A DNA stretch of 64,000 nt from Hyphomicrobiales bacterium (GCA_025359045.1 JANYHN010000072.1:1-64000), one strand, 5' to 3'. Positions 26,884-37,258 are shown, counted from the first letter of the stretch. The notes: generated from the sequence alone by a model not told the origin. Translations and numbers: made by a program.

Positions 26884-26962
26884 CTCCCCCAGCAAGCTGG
26901 GCGGAGCGCAATATAAGTGAGATTTCACCTATTAATGCCCTCCGCCCAGCTTGCTGGGGGAG
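26884..26962. repeat. Long perfect inverted repeat in the intergenic gap
   Basis: Two 23-bp arms, 26884-26906 and 26940-26962, are exact reverse complements; both carry CCCCCAGCAAGCTGGGCGG in one sense. The loop is 33 bp. The flanks (CCCCTCAGTCC before, CCCGAAGGGCGGACGGGG after) extend the GC-rich palindromic character. It lies in the 26832-27049 gap between the monooxygenase gene and xerC, where there is no gene. It resembles dispersed extragenic palindromes of alphaproteobacteria and could end the pab operon transcript, though no T-run follows. Confidence 0.75.
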
Positions 26963-27049
26963 GTGCCCGAAGGGCGGACGGGGAAACCTGCATTTGTTAA
27001 AAGCGCCGCTATCAACCTAACATCAACCTTTAACCTCTAGTTTTGGACC

Positions 27050-27982
27050 ATGGCTGAAATTCTTCAATTTGGGTTGGCTGCTGATGCTGCAGCAGTTGCT
27101 ATGCGTTGGCTTTTGGCGCTGAAGTCTGAGCGGCGGATGGCGGCCAAGACGCTTGAAGCTTATGCGCATGATCTTTCTCAGTTTGGCGGATTTTTGGGTG
27201 AGCATTTGGGCGAGAGCGCCAGTGTTGGGGCGCTCGAAAATTTGACCGCTTCCGATTTTCGCTCCTTCATGGCCAAACGGCGCAGTGCTGGCATTCAAAG
27301 CCGCTCGCTGGCGCGGCAGATGTCGGCCATACGTTCGTTCTTTCGTTATGCCGAGCGCAATGAAATTTTTAAATGTGCGGCGCTTGCCGCAGTGCGTGCC
27401 CCAAAAATTGCTCATTCGATTCCGCGTCCTTTGCCCGAAGTTTCAGCGCGGCTGGTTGCAGCGGCGGATGTTTTTGAGAGTGAAGAGCCTTGGGTGAAGG
27501 CACGCGACGCTGCTGTGCTGACATTACTTTATGGCTGTGGGCTTCGAATATCTGAGGCACTTGGCCTCACGCCGAAGCAAGTCCAATCAAATCCTCTGGT
27601 AATTATTGGCAAGGGTGGCAAAAGCCGCATTGTTCCGATGGTGAAAGTGGCCGAGGATGCGATTGCCGACTACATCAAGTTGTGTCCGCTGGCTCTTTCG
27701 CCAAATGAAGCTTTGTTTCGTGGCGTAAAGGGTGGCGTGCTTTCGCCGCGCATTATCCAACTGCTCATGGAACGTATGCGTGGGGCATTGAATTTGTCCG
27801 ATACGGCAACACCACATGCTTTGCGCCATTCCTTTGCATCACATCTTTTGGGCAATGGTGCTGATTTGCGCGTAATTCAAGATTTGCTGGGACATGCAAG
27901 TCTGTCGAGTACGCAGATTTACACTGAAGTCAACAAAACACATTTGCTGGAACAATATCGCAAAGCTTTCACACGCAGTTGA
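27050..27982 (+). CDS. xerC: Tyrosine recombinase XerC
   Basis: Site-specific recombinase, 310 residues, that with XerD resolves chromosome dimers at dif. The N-terminal SAM-like domain contains SERRMAAKTLEAYAHDLSQF. The catalytic residues are Arg in YGCGLRISE, Lys in GKGGKSR, His-x-x-Arg in PHALRHSFASHLL, His in LGHASLSS and Tyr in TQIYTEVN. The order and length are typical of XerC rather than a phage integrase. ATG at 27050. It lies between the pab-fsa operon and an oxidoreductase gene. Confidence 0.92.
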   Translation: MAEILQFGLAADAAAVAMRWLLALKSERRMAAKTLEAYAHDLSQFGGFLGEHLGESASVGALENLTASDFRSFMAKRRSAGIQSRSLARQMSAIRSFFRYAERNEIFKCAALAAVRAPKIAHSIPRPLPEVSARLVAAADVFESEEPWVKARDAAVLTLLYGCGLRISEALGLTPKQVQSNPLVIIGKGGKSRIVPMVKVAEDAIADYIKLCPLALSPNEALFRGVKGGVLSPRIIQLLMERMRGALNLSDTATPHALRHSFASHLLGNGADLRVIQDLLGHASLSSTQIYTEVNKTHLLEQYRKAFTRS

Positions 27983-28013
27983 GGCATTTAGGAATTTGAT
28001 GTAATCCTCCTTC

Positions 28014-29342
28014 ATGCCCAACATTGAACACGTTATCTCAAACGAAACGCTTCCCAGGCGCGCTGATGCAGTTGTCATCGGTGCTGGCATCATTGGCATT
28101 TGCACAGCGCTCGAACTTGCTGAACGCGGTCTGTCTGTTCTCGTCGTCGAAAAAGGCGAAGTGGCCGCAGAGCAATCCTCGCGCAATTGGGGTTGGTGTC
28201 GGCAGATGGGGCGCGATGCACGCGAGATTCCGTTAGTCCTTGAATCCTTAAAGATTTGGCATGGCATGAATGCGCGTGTGAATGGGGAAACGGGTTTCAG
28301 GCAATGTGGCATTGCCTATCTATCCGAGACTGATGCGCAGATGGCAGCAAAAGAAAAATGGTGGCGGGAAGATGCTGTGCCGCATGGTTTAAAAACGCGC
28401 ATGATCACTGCAGCAGAAGTGGCAGATTTGCTTCCGGGTTCAACACGTCCATGGAAGGGGGCGATGTATACGCCTGATGATTGCAGGGCTGAGCCATTTA
28501 TTGCAGTGCCCGCCATGACACGCGCATTACAAGCCAAGGGCGGACAGGTTTTTACAAATTGCGCGGCGCGGGGGATTGAGACTTCAGCGGGCAAAGTGAG
28601 TGCTGTGGTAACTGAACGCGGCACAATCAAAACAGATACAGCGGTTCTGGCTGGCGGTTATTGGTCGCGCAGATTTTTGCACAATATCGGTATCTCGTTC
28701 CCGCAATTGGGTGTTGTCAATTCGGTGATGCGAACGGCGCCGCTCGAAACCGCTATCAGCACAACATTTTCAGGCAACAAGTTTGCAGTGCGCAAAAGAC
28801 TCGATGGAGGATATTCCATTGCCCACAATCACTTTTCGGTCGCTGATATTGTACCTGATAGTTTCAGACTGCTGCGTGAATTTTTGCCGATTTTCAAATT
28901 GGATTGGCGCGGTATAAAATTGCGGTTTGGCGAGCGCTTTCTGCAAGAGGCACAATTGAAGCGACGTTGGGCACTTGATGAAGTGACACCTTTTGAACGA
29001 GTACGCATTCTTGATCCAAAACCCGTGCAATGGATTCTCGATGATGTCGCTCAAGCATTACGGAAAGATTTCCCCGCGTTTCAAAACATGCAAATCACTG
29101 AAAGCTGGGGCGGAGTGATTGATGCAACACCCGATGCGGTTCCGGTGATTGATGCATTGCAGAAACAACCGGGCCTATTTTTAGCTTCTGGTTTTTCCGG
29201 CCATGGGTTTGGCATTGGGCCAGGGGCTGCAAAATTAATGGCGCAGATCGTCACAGGCGAGAAGCCTTGTGTCGATCGAACGCCATTTAAGTTTAACAGG
29301 TTTGAGGATGGCAGCAGGCCGAGGCCTACCACCGGTCTATAA
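28014..29342 (+). CDS. FAD-dependent oxidoreductase (DAO family)
   Basis: A 442-residue amine/amino-acid oxidase-type flavoprotein. The FAD-binding Rossmann motif is AVVIGAGIIGICTALELAERGLSV near residues 20-43, followed by EQSSRNWGWCRQMGRD. The C-terminal flavin contact is ASGFSGHGFGIGPGAAKLMA. Relatives oxidise D-amino acids, sarcosine, glycine or gamma-glutamylputrescine. The substrate cannot be assigned, and no transporter or partner gene adjoins it. Start ATG at 28014, 31 bp after xerC. Confidence 0.85.
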   Translation: MPNIEHVISNETLPRRADAVVIGAGIIGICTALELAERGLSVLVVEKGEVAAEQSSRNWGWCRQMGRDAREIPLVLESLKIWHGMNARVNGETGFRQCGIAYLSETDAQMAAKEKWWREDAVPHGLKTRMITAAEVADLLPGSTRPWKGAMYTPDDCRAEPFIAVPAMTRALQAKGGQVFTNCAARGIETSAGKVSAVVTERGTIKTDTAVLAGGYWSRRFLHNIGISFPQLGVVNSVMRTAPLETAISTTFSGNKFAVRKRLDGGYSIAHNHFSVADIVPDSFRLLREFLPIFKLDWRGIKLRFGERFLQEAQLKRRWALDEVTPFERVRILDPKPVQWILDDVAQALRKDFPAFQNMQITESWGGVIDATPDAVPVIDALQKQPGLFLASGFSGHGFGIGPGAAKLMAQIVTGEKPCVDRTPFKFNRFEDGSRPRPTTGL

Positions 29343-29343
29343 A

Positions 29344-29751
29344 TTAAGCTGCCCGAAGGTTGCAGTGTTCCATGGCGCGAGTCACAGTGTCGATCAGTTC
29401 TTGCGGCTGTACGGGTTTGCGCATGAATTCGAAGACCTTGAGGTTGGCGGCGCGCAGTTGTGTTGAACGTTCAACGTCAGCTGTCACCATCACGAACTCA
29501 GATTTAGAACCCATGATTTGCAATGTCTCAACAACGTCCAAACCATTTTTCAAGCTGCCCAAACGGAAGTCGAACAGACCCAATGCGAATGTTTGATCGA
29601 CTGCGAATTCAACAGCACTTTCCGGATCAGCAAAGCCTTTAACCTTATAACCGCAATCAGCCAGAAGCTCGGCCACGCTGGTGAGCAGGTCGACGTCGTC
29701 GTCCAAGATTAGAATATCGATGTCTTTTTTAAGTTCGGTCATGTTGTCCAA
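29344..29751 (-). CDS. Single-domain response regulator
   Basis: A stand-alone CheY-like receiver of 135 residues. The acidic pocket is DDD at 17-20, the phospho-acceptor Asp61 lies in LFDFRLGS, and the switch Thr90 (VMVTAD) and Lys112 (FMRKPVQP) are in place. There is no output domain, so it passes phosphate or binds a partner. No histidine kinase is in the window. The FDFRLGS pocket instead of the common DxxMP suggests the subgroup attached to hybrid histidine kinases. It lies 80 bp downstream of lpdA on the same strand. Confidence 0.88.
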   Translation of the reverse strand: MDNMTELKKDIDILILDDDVDLLTSVAELLADCGYKVKGFADPESAVEFAVDQTFALGLFDFRLGSLKNGLDVVETLQIMGSKSEFVMVTADVERSTQLRAANLKVFEFMRKPVQPQELIDTVTRAMEHCNLRAA

Positions 29752-29831
29752 TCCCCTATTCTGAAGATTATGACAGACACACTTTGAAGTGCGCTTAAGC
29801 TATTTGTTCAAACTTTAGATGAATTGAATGT

Positions 29832-31214
29832 TCAACTATGAATTGCACGACCAGCAACGGCCATAGCCGCTTCTTTCACGGCTTCCGAAAGGGTTGGATG
29901 GGCATGGCAGGTGCGCGCTAAATCCTCGGCAGAACCACCAAATTCCATCAAAACCGCCACTTCGTGAATAAGTTCGCCAGCTTGCGCGCCGATGATGTGA
30001 CAGCCCAAAACTTTGTCAGTTTTGGCATCTGCCAAAATCTTTACAAAACCTTCGGTTGTTTGATTTGCTTTGGCGCGGCCATTAGCGAGGAACAGGAATT
30101 TCCCGACTTTATAGTTAACGCCTGCTTGCTTTAGTTCTTCTTCGGTCTTTCCAACTGATGCGAGCTCCGGCGATGTGTACACTACGCCGGGGATCACTTC
30201 ATAATTTACATGTCCGGCTTGGCCTGCCAGCAACTCGGCTAATGCAACGCCTTCGTCTTCAGCCTTGTGGGCCAACATTGGGCCTTTGACCACGTCGCCG
30301 ATGGCAAAGATGCCCGGAACTGATGTTGCATAGTGTTGATCTATATCAATACGGCCACGCCCATCTCGCTTGATGCCCGCTTCGTCGCAGCCCAAACCTT
30401 CGGTGTAAGCATTTCGACCAATAGCAACGAGCAACACATCGGATGTCATGGTTTCGGCGGCGCCACCTGCTGCAGGTTCAACGGTAAAGCTTACATCTTT
30501 GGCTGTTGCTTTGGCAGAAGTGACTTTTTGGCCAAGCTTGAATTCGAGGCCTTGTTTCATCAACAAGCGCTGAAAAGCCTTGGCCGTATCTTCATCCATG
30601 CCCGGCAGAATGCGGTCGAGGTATTCGATTACGGTGACTTTCGAACCGAGGCGGGCATAGACCGAACCTAATTCCAGTCCAATCACGCCCGCACCAATGA
30701 TGGCGAGATTTTTTGGAATGTCTTTGAGCTCGAGTGCGCCGGTGGAAGATACAATGCGCTGTTCGTCAATCTCAACGCCCTTAAGCTTTGCAACATCAGA
30801 CCCCGTGGCTATGACGATGTTTTTGGTGTCGATTAATTGGTCGACCACCTGCACTTTGCCAGTGCCGAGGATCTTGCCCGTTCCGCGGATCACATCGACT
30901 TTGTTTTTCTTCAACAAAAAATCAATGCCCTTGGTGTTGCCATCAATGGCTTCCTGCTTGAACACCATCATCTTTGGAAAATCGATTTTGGTTTCAGCGA
31001 TGATGCCCATCTTGGCAAACGAGTGCTGGCTTTCGGCGAAAAGCTCCGAAGCATGAAGCAGCGCTTTGGACGGAATGCAGCCCACATTCAAACATGTTCC
31101 GCCATGGGTAGCGCGTTTTTCCACCACGGCGACTTTTAAGCCCAATTGAGCGGCCCGAATAGCGCAGACATATCCGCCGGGGCCGGTGCCGATGATGGTG
31201 ATGTCGTAGGTCAT
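29832..31214 (-). CDS. lpdA: Dihydrolipoyl dehydrogenase
   Basis: E3 flavoprotein of the 2-oxoglutarate dehydrogenase complex, re-oxidising dihydrolipoamide with NAD. The 460-residue sequence has the FAD motif [19 protein letters not shown], the redox disulfide Cys41/Cys46 in [13 protein letters not shown], the NAD motif [20 protein letters not shown], and the C-terminal [13 protein letters not shown] with the catalytic His-Glu pair. It is the distal gene of the mdh-suc-lpd operon, separated from sucB by a cupin gene. Confidence 0.96.
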   Translation of the reverse strand: MTYDITIIGTGPGGYVCAIRAAQLGLKVAVVEKRATHGGTCLNVGCIPSKALLHASELFAESQHSFAKMGIIAETKIDFPKMMVFKQEAIDGNTKGIDFLLKKNKVDVIRGTGKILGTGKVQVVDQLIDTKNIVIATGSDVAKLKGVEIDEQRIVSSTGALELKDIPKNLAIIGAGVIGLELGSVYARLGSKVTVIEYLDRILPGMDEDTAKAFQRLLMKQGLEFKLGQKVTSAKATAKDVSFTVEPAAGGAAETMTSDVLLVAIGRNAYTEGLGCDEAGIKRDGRGRIDIDQHYATSVPGIFAIGDVVKGPMLAHKAEDEGVALAELLAGQAGHVNYEVIPGVVYTSPELASVGKTEEELKQAGVNYKVGKFLFLANGRAKANQTTEGFVKILADAKTDKVLGCHIIGAQAGELIHEVAVLMEFGGSAEDLARTCHAHPTLSEAVKEAAMAVAGRAIHS

Positions 31215-31229
31215 GGTGAAACTGGTCCT

Positions 31230-31640
31230 TTAGTTGTGTATGGACTCTGGCGGAGCCGAAGACGAGAACTGATATTTGACATCGCTGAAGCGATCGGTTG
31301 CAAAACAATAGAAAATGCGGGCTGGCTTTGAGGAGGCATTAAGCGTTCCATGCTCGGCATTGCTAGGAATGAAAATGGAGGTGTTAGGAGTGACGCAATT
31401 CTTGATGCCATCAATGGTCACTTCCAACTCCCCTTCAAGGACAAAGTAAACTTCCGGGTGGCTGTGTCGGTGAGGTGCCAGAGTTTGCCCAGGCGCAAAA
31501 TACGCAATGCCAGTTGAGAATGTGTCCGTCGGTGCCACATCCGCTGAGATCATTGTTCGCCACAAACACGTGCCACGCGCAGATTCATCCCAGCCTTCGA
31601 GTGGTAAGGAGGATTCATTTACAACATGAGCTTTTGACAT
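31230..31640 (-). CDS. Cupin-domain protein
   Basis: A 136-residue single cupin. Motif 1 (PHRHSHPEVYFVLEGELEV) has the usual two His and Glu, with a third His supplied by motif 2 (SIFIPSNAEHGTLN), so a metal site is complete. Small metal cupins of this shape include DMSP lyases (DddW/DddK-like), sugar-binding and dioxygenase proteins. I cannot place it further. It sits between sucB and lpdA, 23 bp from sucB and 15 bp from lpdA, which is an unusual insertion into this operon. Confidence 0.8.
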   Translation of the reverse strand: MSKAHVVNESSLPLEGWDESARGTCLWRTMISADVAPTDTFSTGIAYFAPGQTLAPHRHSHPEVYFVLEGELEVTIDGIKNCVTPNTSIFIPSNAEHGTLNASSKPARIFYCFATDRFSDVKYQFSSSAPPESIHN

Positions 31641-31663
31641 TGGATCCTCGCGCTATGGCGCTG

Positions 31664-32869
31664 TTACAAGTCCAACAAAGCGCGTTGTGGGTCTTCAAGC
31701 GTTTCTTTGACGCGCACCAAGAATGTCACCGCTTCTTTGCCGTCCACGATGCGGTGGTCGTAGCTGAGTGCCAGATACATCATCGGACGGATTACGACTT
31801 GGCCGTTCATGGCAATGGGGCGTTCTTGAATTTTATGCATGCCCAAAATACCAGATTGTGGCGCATTCAAAATTGGCGTGCTCATGAGCGAACCATAGAT
31901 GCCGCCATTTGAAATGGTGAATGTGCCACCTTGCATGTCAGCGATTTGCAATTGGCCGTCGCGGGCTTTCTTGCCATAAGCAGCGATGGTTTTTTCGATG
32001 CCGCTGAAAGAAAGCATATCGGCATCGCGCAGCACCGGAACCACAAGGCCCTTATCGGTGCCCACAGCCACGCCTATATGATAGTGATTTTTGTAAACAA
32101 TATCATCGCCATCAATTTCAGCATTCACTGCCGGCACATCTTTGAGAGCTTGAATGCAGGCTTTTACGAAGAAGCTCATAAAACCCAATTTCACGCCATG
32201 TTTTTTCTCAAACACATCTTTGAACTGGTTGCGCAATGCCATCACTTCAGTCATGTCCACTTCGTTGAACGTGGTGAGCATGGCGGCGGTATTTTGGGCT
32301 TCTTTCAAACGGCGTGCGATAGTTTGGCGAAGACGTGTCATCTTCACGCGCTCTTCGCCGCCAGATGAGACGGGAGGTGCTGGCATTGCCGCGGGCACAG
32401 GCGCAGCTGCCGCTGGCTTTTCCAAAGTAGCAATCACATCACCCTTGGTGACGCGACCGTCTTTGCCTGTTCCAGGAATGTCAGCGGGATTAAGATTGCT
32501 TTCGACCACGGCTTTGCGGACTGCGGGTGATAATGTTGTTTCTGCTCGCTTTTCAGCCACGGGAGCAGCGGCAACTGGTGCAACCGCTGCAGCAGGCGCA
32601 GGTTTGACAGAGGGAGCGGCTGTACCTGCTACACCTTCCAAGATTGAGCCCAGCAAAGCGCCCACATTCACTGTGGTGCCTGCTGCCACGTTTATTTTTT
32701 CCAATTTGCCAGAAGCAGGTGCTGGCACTTCAACTGTCACCTTATCGGTTTCAAGCTCCACCAGCGGCTCATCTATCTTGATGGCGTCGCCCTCATTCTT
32801 GAACCATTTGGCAATTGTTGCTTCAGTAACGCTCTCGCCCAAAGCAGGCACGCGGATTTCTTTACTCAT
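31664..32869 (-). CDS. sucB: 2-oxoglutarate dehydrogenase E2 (dihydrolipoyllysine succinyltransferase)
   Basis: E2 core enzyme of the 2-oxoglutarate dehydrogenase complex, 401 residues. The N-terminal lipoyl domain has Lys43 in [12 protein letters not shown]. An Ala/Pro-rich hinge and a peripheral-subunit-binding domain follow ([33 protein letters not shown] region). The C-terminal catalytic domain ends in [19 protein letters not shown] with the catalytic His and Asp. Only one lipoyl domain is present, as usual for this enzyme. It lies 12 bp after sucA and shares its transcript. Confidence 0.96.
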   Translation of the reverse strand: MSKEIRVPALGESVTEATIAKWFKNEGDAIKIDEPLVELETDKVTVEVPAPASGKLEKINVAAGTTVNVGALLGSILEGVAGTAAPSVKPAPAAAVAPVAAAPVAEKRAETTLSPAVRKAVVESNLNPADIPGTGKDGRVTKGDVIATLEKPAAAAPVPAAMPAPPVSSGGEERVKMTRLRQTIARRLKEAQNTAAMLTTFNEVDMTEVMALRNQFKDVFEKKHGVKLGFMSFFVKACIQALKDVPAVNAEIDGDDIVYKNHYHIGVAVGTDKGLVVPVLRDADMLSFSGIEKTIAAYGKKARDGQLQIADMQGGTFTISNGGIYGSLMSTPILNAPQSGILGMHKIQERPIAMNGQVVIRPMMYLALSYDHRIVDGKEAVTFLVRVKETLEDPQRALLDL

Positions 32870-32881
32870 TTTTTTATTTCC

Positions 32882-35839
32882 TTATGCCAGCGCTTCGTCA
32901 AGGAAGGCTTTGAGTTCTTTAAGATGACGGCTCATCAAGCCGGTGGCTGTTGATGCAGAGGCGGGGCGGCCCACATAACGGGGCCTCGGATTTTTTACTT
33001 TGATGAAATCAAGCACGCGTTCCAGATTGGCTTGTGCAAAACTCCATGCGCCCATGTTGAGCGGCTCTTCCTGGCACCATATAAATTCGGCTTTAGGGAA
33101 ACGCGCTAATTCCTGCGCCAGTGCCTTGTGTGGCCATGGATAGAGCTGTTCGACACGCAACAAATAAATGTCATTCTTGCCAGATTGCTCGCGGGCATCA
33201 TAAAGATCATAATAAACTTTGCCTGTGCAGAGAACAACGCGGCGGATTTTATCATCTTTGACGAGTTTGATTTTTTCACTTTTCAGAAACTCAGCATCAT
33301 CCCACAAAATCCGGTGGAAGGTTGATTGCTCTCCCATTTCTTCCAAGGTTGAAACACACCGTTTATGACGTAACAGCGATTTCGGGGTCATCAAAATCAG
33401 CGGCTTTCTAATGTCGCGTTTCAATTGACGGCGCAGAATGTGAAAATAATTTGCAGGTGTGGAACAATTGGCCACTTGCATATTATCTTCGGCGCACATT
33501 TGTAAAAAGCGTTCAAGCTTGGCCGATGAATGCTCAGGTCCTTGGCCTTCGTAACCATGCGGCAGCAAGCAGACGAGGCCAGACATGCGCAGCCACTTGC
33601 GCTCAGCCGATGAAATGAACTGATCGAAAATCACCTGTGCACCATTGGCAAAATCACCAAATTGGGCTTCCCACAGGGTCAGCGCATTGGGTTCAGCCAG
33701 TGAATAGCCATATTCAAAACCAAGCACTGCTTCTTCCGACAACATGGAATTGATGACTTCAATTTTGGTTTTCTGGTCTTTCACCAAATGATTGAGTGGC
33801 GTGTAACGTTTTTCAGTTTCTTGATCGACGATAACGGCATGGCGTTGAGAGAATGTGCCGCGCTGAACGTCTTGGCCGGAAAGGCGAATTTTAAATCCAT
33901 CTTGCAGCAATGTTCCAAATGCCAAGCTTTCAGCTGATGCCCAATCCAGGCCTGTGCCTTCATCAAACATTTTGTGCCGCGCATCGAGAACCCGCTGCAT
34001 AGTTTTATGAACTTTGAACGTCTTCGGAACGCGGGTGAGCTTCAAACCCATCTCGCGTAGTTTTTCGACGGGAACGCCAGTCTGGCCACGGCGGGCATCA
34101 TCAAGATCAGCAGCGGCTTTTAGGCCCGCCCATCGGCCATCAAGCCAGTCGGCCTTATTGGCTTTGTATCCTGTGGCCACAGCCATCGCATCGTCGAGGC
34201 GCGTGCGATAGGCAGCCTTCATGGTTTCGAATTCTTCGGCGCTGATGGTGCCATTGGCAATCAGGCGCTGGCCATAGAGATTAACTACGGTACCATGCAC
34301 ACCGATTTTTTTATACATCAATGGTTGGGTAAAACTTGGCTCGTCGGTTTCGTTATGGCCGAAGCGCCTGTAACAAAACATGTCGATGACCACGGGCTTT
34401 TTAAATTTTTGACGGAACTCGGTGGCGATTTTTGCTGCAAAAACCACAGACTCTGGATCATCACCATTGCAATGGAAAATTGGCGCTTCAATCATCTTGG
34501 CCACATCTGATGGATAAGGTGAAGACCTCGCCCAGAGCGGTGATGTGGTAAAGCCGATTTGATTGTTGACGATGAAGTGAATGGAACCACCAGAACGGTG
34601 GCCCTTCAAGCCAGAGAGACCGAAACATTCGGCGATGACACCTTGGCCTGCAAATGCTGCATCACCATGAATGAGCAAGGGTAATACCGTGATGCGCTCT
34701 TTATCGCCTTTTTGATCCTGCTTGGCGCGGGCCTTGCCCAATACCACGGGATCAACAATTTCCAAGTGCGATGGATTGGCAGTGAGAGACAAGTGAACGG
34801 TGTTGCCATCAAACACGCGGTCTGACGATGAGCCTAAATGATATTTCACATCGCCAGAACCTTCCACATCATCGGGTGTGGAAGAGCCGCCTTGGAATTC
34901 GTGGAAGATGGCTGAAAATGGCTTTTGCATTACGTTGGCCAAAACATTCAAACGGCCACGGTGCGCCATGCCTAACACAATGTCGCTGATGCCCAGCTGC
35001 CCGCCGCGCTTCATGATCTGCTCTAAAGCCGGGATCATGCTTTCACCGCCGTCTAAGCCAAAGCGCTTGGTGCCCGTGTATTTTACATTCAGAAAATTCT
35101 CAAAACCTTCGCCCTCAATGAGCTTATTGAGAATGGCCTTCTTGCCTTCAGGTGAGAAGGTAATTTCTTTGTCGGGGCCTTCAATGCGTTCTTGCACCCA
35201 GGCTTTTTGAGCGGGATCAGTAATATGCATAAACTCTACACCCAAAGTTCCACAATAAGTGCGGCGCAGGATGTCAACCACTTGCCGGATGGTTGCCTTT
35301 TCTAGTCCAAGCACATTGTCGAGGAACACAGGGCGGTCGAGATCGGCCTCCATGAAGCCGTAGGAAGCCGGGTCAAGCTCAGGTTGCGGCGTTGGTTCTT
35401 TCTGGCGCAGCGGATCAAGATTGGCGGCCAAATGACCACGCATGCGGTAAGCGCGGATCATCATGAGAGCGCGAACTGAATCGAGGGTGGCTTTTTTGAT
35501 TTCCTCTGGCGAAACCGTAGGGACAGCAGCTATGGGCGCCACCGCTTTGGCACGGGCTTCAATCTTAGGGGCTAAAGTTTTTTCATAAGCGCCCCAATTG
35601 CCATCGAGCGCTGCGGTCAACTCATCATTCGGCTTTGCTGGCCAATCGGGTCTGGCCCATGAGGGGCCGCTGGCACTCTTGGTGGTTTCATCCAATCCGC
35701 GAAAAAAAACCCGCCAATTCGGGTCAACCGAGGCGGGATCATTCAGGTATTGTTGGAATAAATCTTCAACAAATTTTGCGTTGCCGCCATAAAGAAAAGA
35801 TGACTGCTCAAATGCAGCCGTAACATCTGTCTTGTTCAT
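32882..35839 (-). CDS. sucA: 2-oxoglutarate dehydrogenase E1
   Basis: Thiamine-diphosphate enzyme, 985 residues, decarboxylating 2-oxoglutarate in the citric-acid cycle. Landmarks are the N-terminal E2-contact helix (FLYGGNAKFVEDLFQQYL), GMAHRGRLNVLANVM, LSLTANPSHLEIVDPV, HGDAAFAGQG and the ThDP-binding GDDPESV region. YRRFGHNETDEPSFTQPLMY and LPHGYEGQGPEHSSAKLERFLQM follow. It starts at ATG 35839 with a GGGACGG ribosome-binding site. The 114-bp gap to sucD has a short 14-nt tandem repeat but no gene; it may hold a secondary promoter. Confidence 0.97.
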   Translation of the reverse strand: MNKTDVTAAFEQSSFLYGGNAKFVEDLFQQYLNDPASVDPNWRVFFRGLDETTKSASGPSWARPDWPAKPNDELTAALDGNWGAYEKTLAPKIEARAKAVAPIAAVPTVSPEEIKKATLDSVRALMMIRAYRMRGHLAANLDPLRQKEPTPQPELDPASYGFMEADLDRPVFLDNVLGLEKATIRQVVDILRRTYCGTLGVEFMHITDPAQKAWVQERIEGPDKEITFSPEGKKAILNKLIEGEGFENFLNVKYTGTKRFGLDGGESMIPALEQIMKRGGQLGISDIVLGMAHRGRLNVLANVMQKPFSAIFHEFQGGSSTPDDVEGSGDVKYHLGSSSDRVFDGNTVHLSLTANPSHLEIVDPVVLGKARAKQDQKGDKERITVLPLLIHGDAAFAGQGVIAECFGLSGLKGHRSGGSIHFIVNNQIGFTTSPLWARSSPYPSDVAKMIEAPIFHCNGDDPESVVFAAKIATEFRQKFKKPVVIDMFCYRRFGHNETDEPSFTQPLMYKKIGVHGTVVNLYGQRLIANGTISAEEFETMKAAYRTRLDDAMAVATGYKANKADWLDGRWAGLKAAADLDDARRGQTGVPVEKLREMGLKLTRVPKTFKVHKTMQRVLDARHKMFDEGTGLDWASAESLAFGTLLQDGFKIRLSGQDVQRGTFSQRHAVIVDQETEKRYTPLNHLVKDQKTKIEVINSMLSEEAVLGFEYGYSLAEPNALTLWEAQFGDFANGAQVIFDQFISSAERKWLRMSGLVCLLPHGYEGQGPEHSSAKLERFLQMCAEDNMQVANCSTPANYFHILRRQLKRDIRKPLILMTPKSLLRHKRCVSTLEEMGEQSTFHRILWDDAEFLKSEKIKLVKDDKIRRVVLCTGKVYYDLYDAREQSGKNDIYLLRVEQLYPWPHKALAQELARFPKAEFIWCQEEPLNMGAWSFAQANLERVLDFIKVKNPRPRYVGRPASASTATGLMSRHLKELKAFLDEALA

Positions 35840-35953
35840 ACCGTTCCGTCCCTTGGTTACAACCGCTTCAGCACAACCGCTTCAACCGGGTGGGCGCAAT
35901 CGCCCCGTTACCTTAGTCTCGTCGCCTAATAGATTGTATATATGGCTAAATTA

Positions 35954-36829
35954 TTATCGATTCAATGCTTTCAACAAAGTTTCACCTAAAAGAGCGGGTG
36001 AATCTGAAACATGAATGCCAGCACGCTTCATGGCTTCCACTTTGGAACCTGCGTCACCCTTGCCGCCGGAGATAATAGCACCCGCATGGCCCATGCGCCG
36101 CCCCGGAGGGGCCGTGCGGCCTGCAATGAAGCCAGCCATAGGCTTTTTCACTTTATTGGTTCGGATGAATTCGGCAGCGTCTTCTTCTGCTGAGCCGCCA
36201 ATTTCTCCGATCATGATGATGGATTGGGTTTCAGGATCGGCCAAGAACATTTCCAGCATATCGATGAACTCGGTGCCCTTTACTGGGTCGCCACCAATGC
36301 CCACCGCTGTGGTTTGGCCTAGGCCAGCACGGGTTGTTTGGAACACCGCTTCATAAGTCAAAGTGCCAGAGCGTGAGACAATGCCCACTGAACCTTTTTT
36401 GAAAATATTGCCCGGCATAATGCCGATCTTGCATTCATCAGGCGTGAGAACGCCGGGGCAATTTGGCCCAAGCAACCGAGACTTGGAGCCTGAAAGGGCG
36501 CGCTTCACTTTCACCATATCCAAAACCGGAATGCCTTCGGTGATGGCCACAATCAGCGGAATTTCCGCGTCAATGGCTTCGAGTATGGCGTCAGCCGCGA
36601 ATGGAGGTGGAACGTAGACGACGCTGGCATCAGCGCCTGTCGTTTCGCGGGCTTCCATCACAGTGTTGAAAACTGGTACGCCCAAATGTGTTGAGCCGCC
36701 CTTCCCAGGTGTAACCCCTCCCACCATTTTGGTGCCGTATTTAATCGCCTGTTCCGAATGAAACGTGCCCGCTTCGCCTGTGAAGCCTTGGCAGATGACT
36801 TTGGTGTTTTTGGTGACGAGGATGGACAT
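35954..36829 (-). CDS. sucD: Succinate-CoA ligase subunit alpha
   Basis: The CoA-binding, phospho-histidine subunit of succinyl-CoA synthetase, 291 residues. It opens [18 protein letters not shown], carries [22 protein letters not shown], and has the phosphorylated His in [16 protein letters not shown]. Normally sucD follows sucC directly; here they are 967 bp apart, separated by vapBC and a small membrane gene. The first 47 bp of sucD also occur, with three changes, at 37548-37594. The gene itself is complete and looks functional. Confidence 0.96.
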   Translation of the reverse strand: MSILVTKNTKVICQGFTGEAGTFHSEQAIKYGTKMVGGVTPGKGGSTHLGVPVFNTVMEARETTGADASVVYVPPPFAADAILEAIDAEIPLIVAITEGIPVLDMVKVKRALSGSKSRLLGPNCPGVLTPDECKIGIMPGNIFKKGSVGIVSRSGTLTYEAVFQTTRAGLGQTTAVGIGGDPVKGTEFIDMLEMFLADPETQSIIMIGEIGGSAEEDAAEFIRTNKVKKPMAGFIAGRTAPPGRRMGHAGAIISGGKGDAGSKVEAMKRAGIHVSDSPALLGETLLKALNR

Positions 36830-36832
36830 TGA

Positions 36833-37258
36833 TCAAGCTGCCTTAAAGGGGTTGATAGCGGTGACGGAGCCATATTTCTGGCTGTGATTTAAATCTTCTG
36901 TGTAAAGTGTTGGCGCATTAATGGCTTCGGCAGCTGCAATAAGGGCTGCATCCCAATAGCTGATTTGGTAGCGATTGGAATGACTAATCGCGTTTTGTAC
37001 AATGGTATGGTCCACGGGCACAACGGGGACAAGGCAAAGTCGATCAATCCAATCTGCCGCCGCCTCTTGCGAGAGCGGTATTTGCATTGCTTTTTTCTTT
37101 TGACAATTCACATAAAACTCGGCCAGCACTTGTCCAGAAATTGCATAATTTCCTTCGCCAATAATATCCCATGCGATACTATGTTTGCGTGGGTCGTCAA
37201 AAGCACCTGACGCCGCGTAAAGCAAGATGTTGGTATCTACAAAAGCTTCAACGCTCAT
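36833..37258 (-). CDS. VapC-like PIN-domain ribonuclease toxin
   Basis: A ~141-residue PIN-domain nuclease. The conserved acidic residues are in EAFVDTNILLYAAS (Asp8), VLAEFYVN (Glu), ISYWDAALIAAAE (Asp) and LYTEDLNH (Asp). VapC toxins cut tRNA or rRNA when freed from the antitoxin. ATG at 37258 overlaps the antitoxin gene by 11 bp; an upstream ATG at 37276 is also in frame. Its stop is only 3 bp from the sucD start codon, so the pair is embedded in the suc transcript. Confidence 0.87.
   Translation of the reverse strand: MSVEAFVDTNILLYAASGAFDDPRKHSIAWDIIGEGNYAISGQVLAEFYVNCQKKKAMQIPLSQEAAADWIDRLCLVPVVPVDHTIVQNAISHSNRYQISYWDAALIAAAEAINAPTLYTEDLNHSQKYGSVTAINPFKAA

Noticed and set aside
35859-35886. 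Two tandem copies of a 14-nt ACAACCGCTTCA-type repeat upstream of sucA
   Set aside because: Only two short copies and no symmetry or conservation evidence; not enough for a regulatory site.
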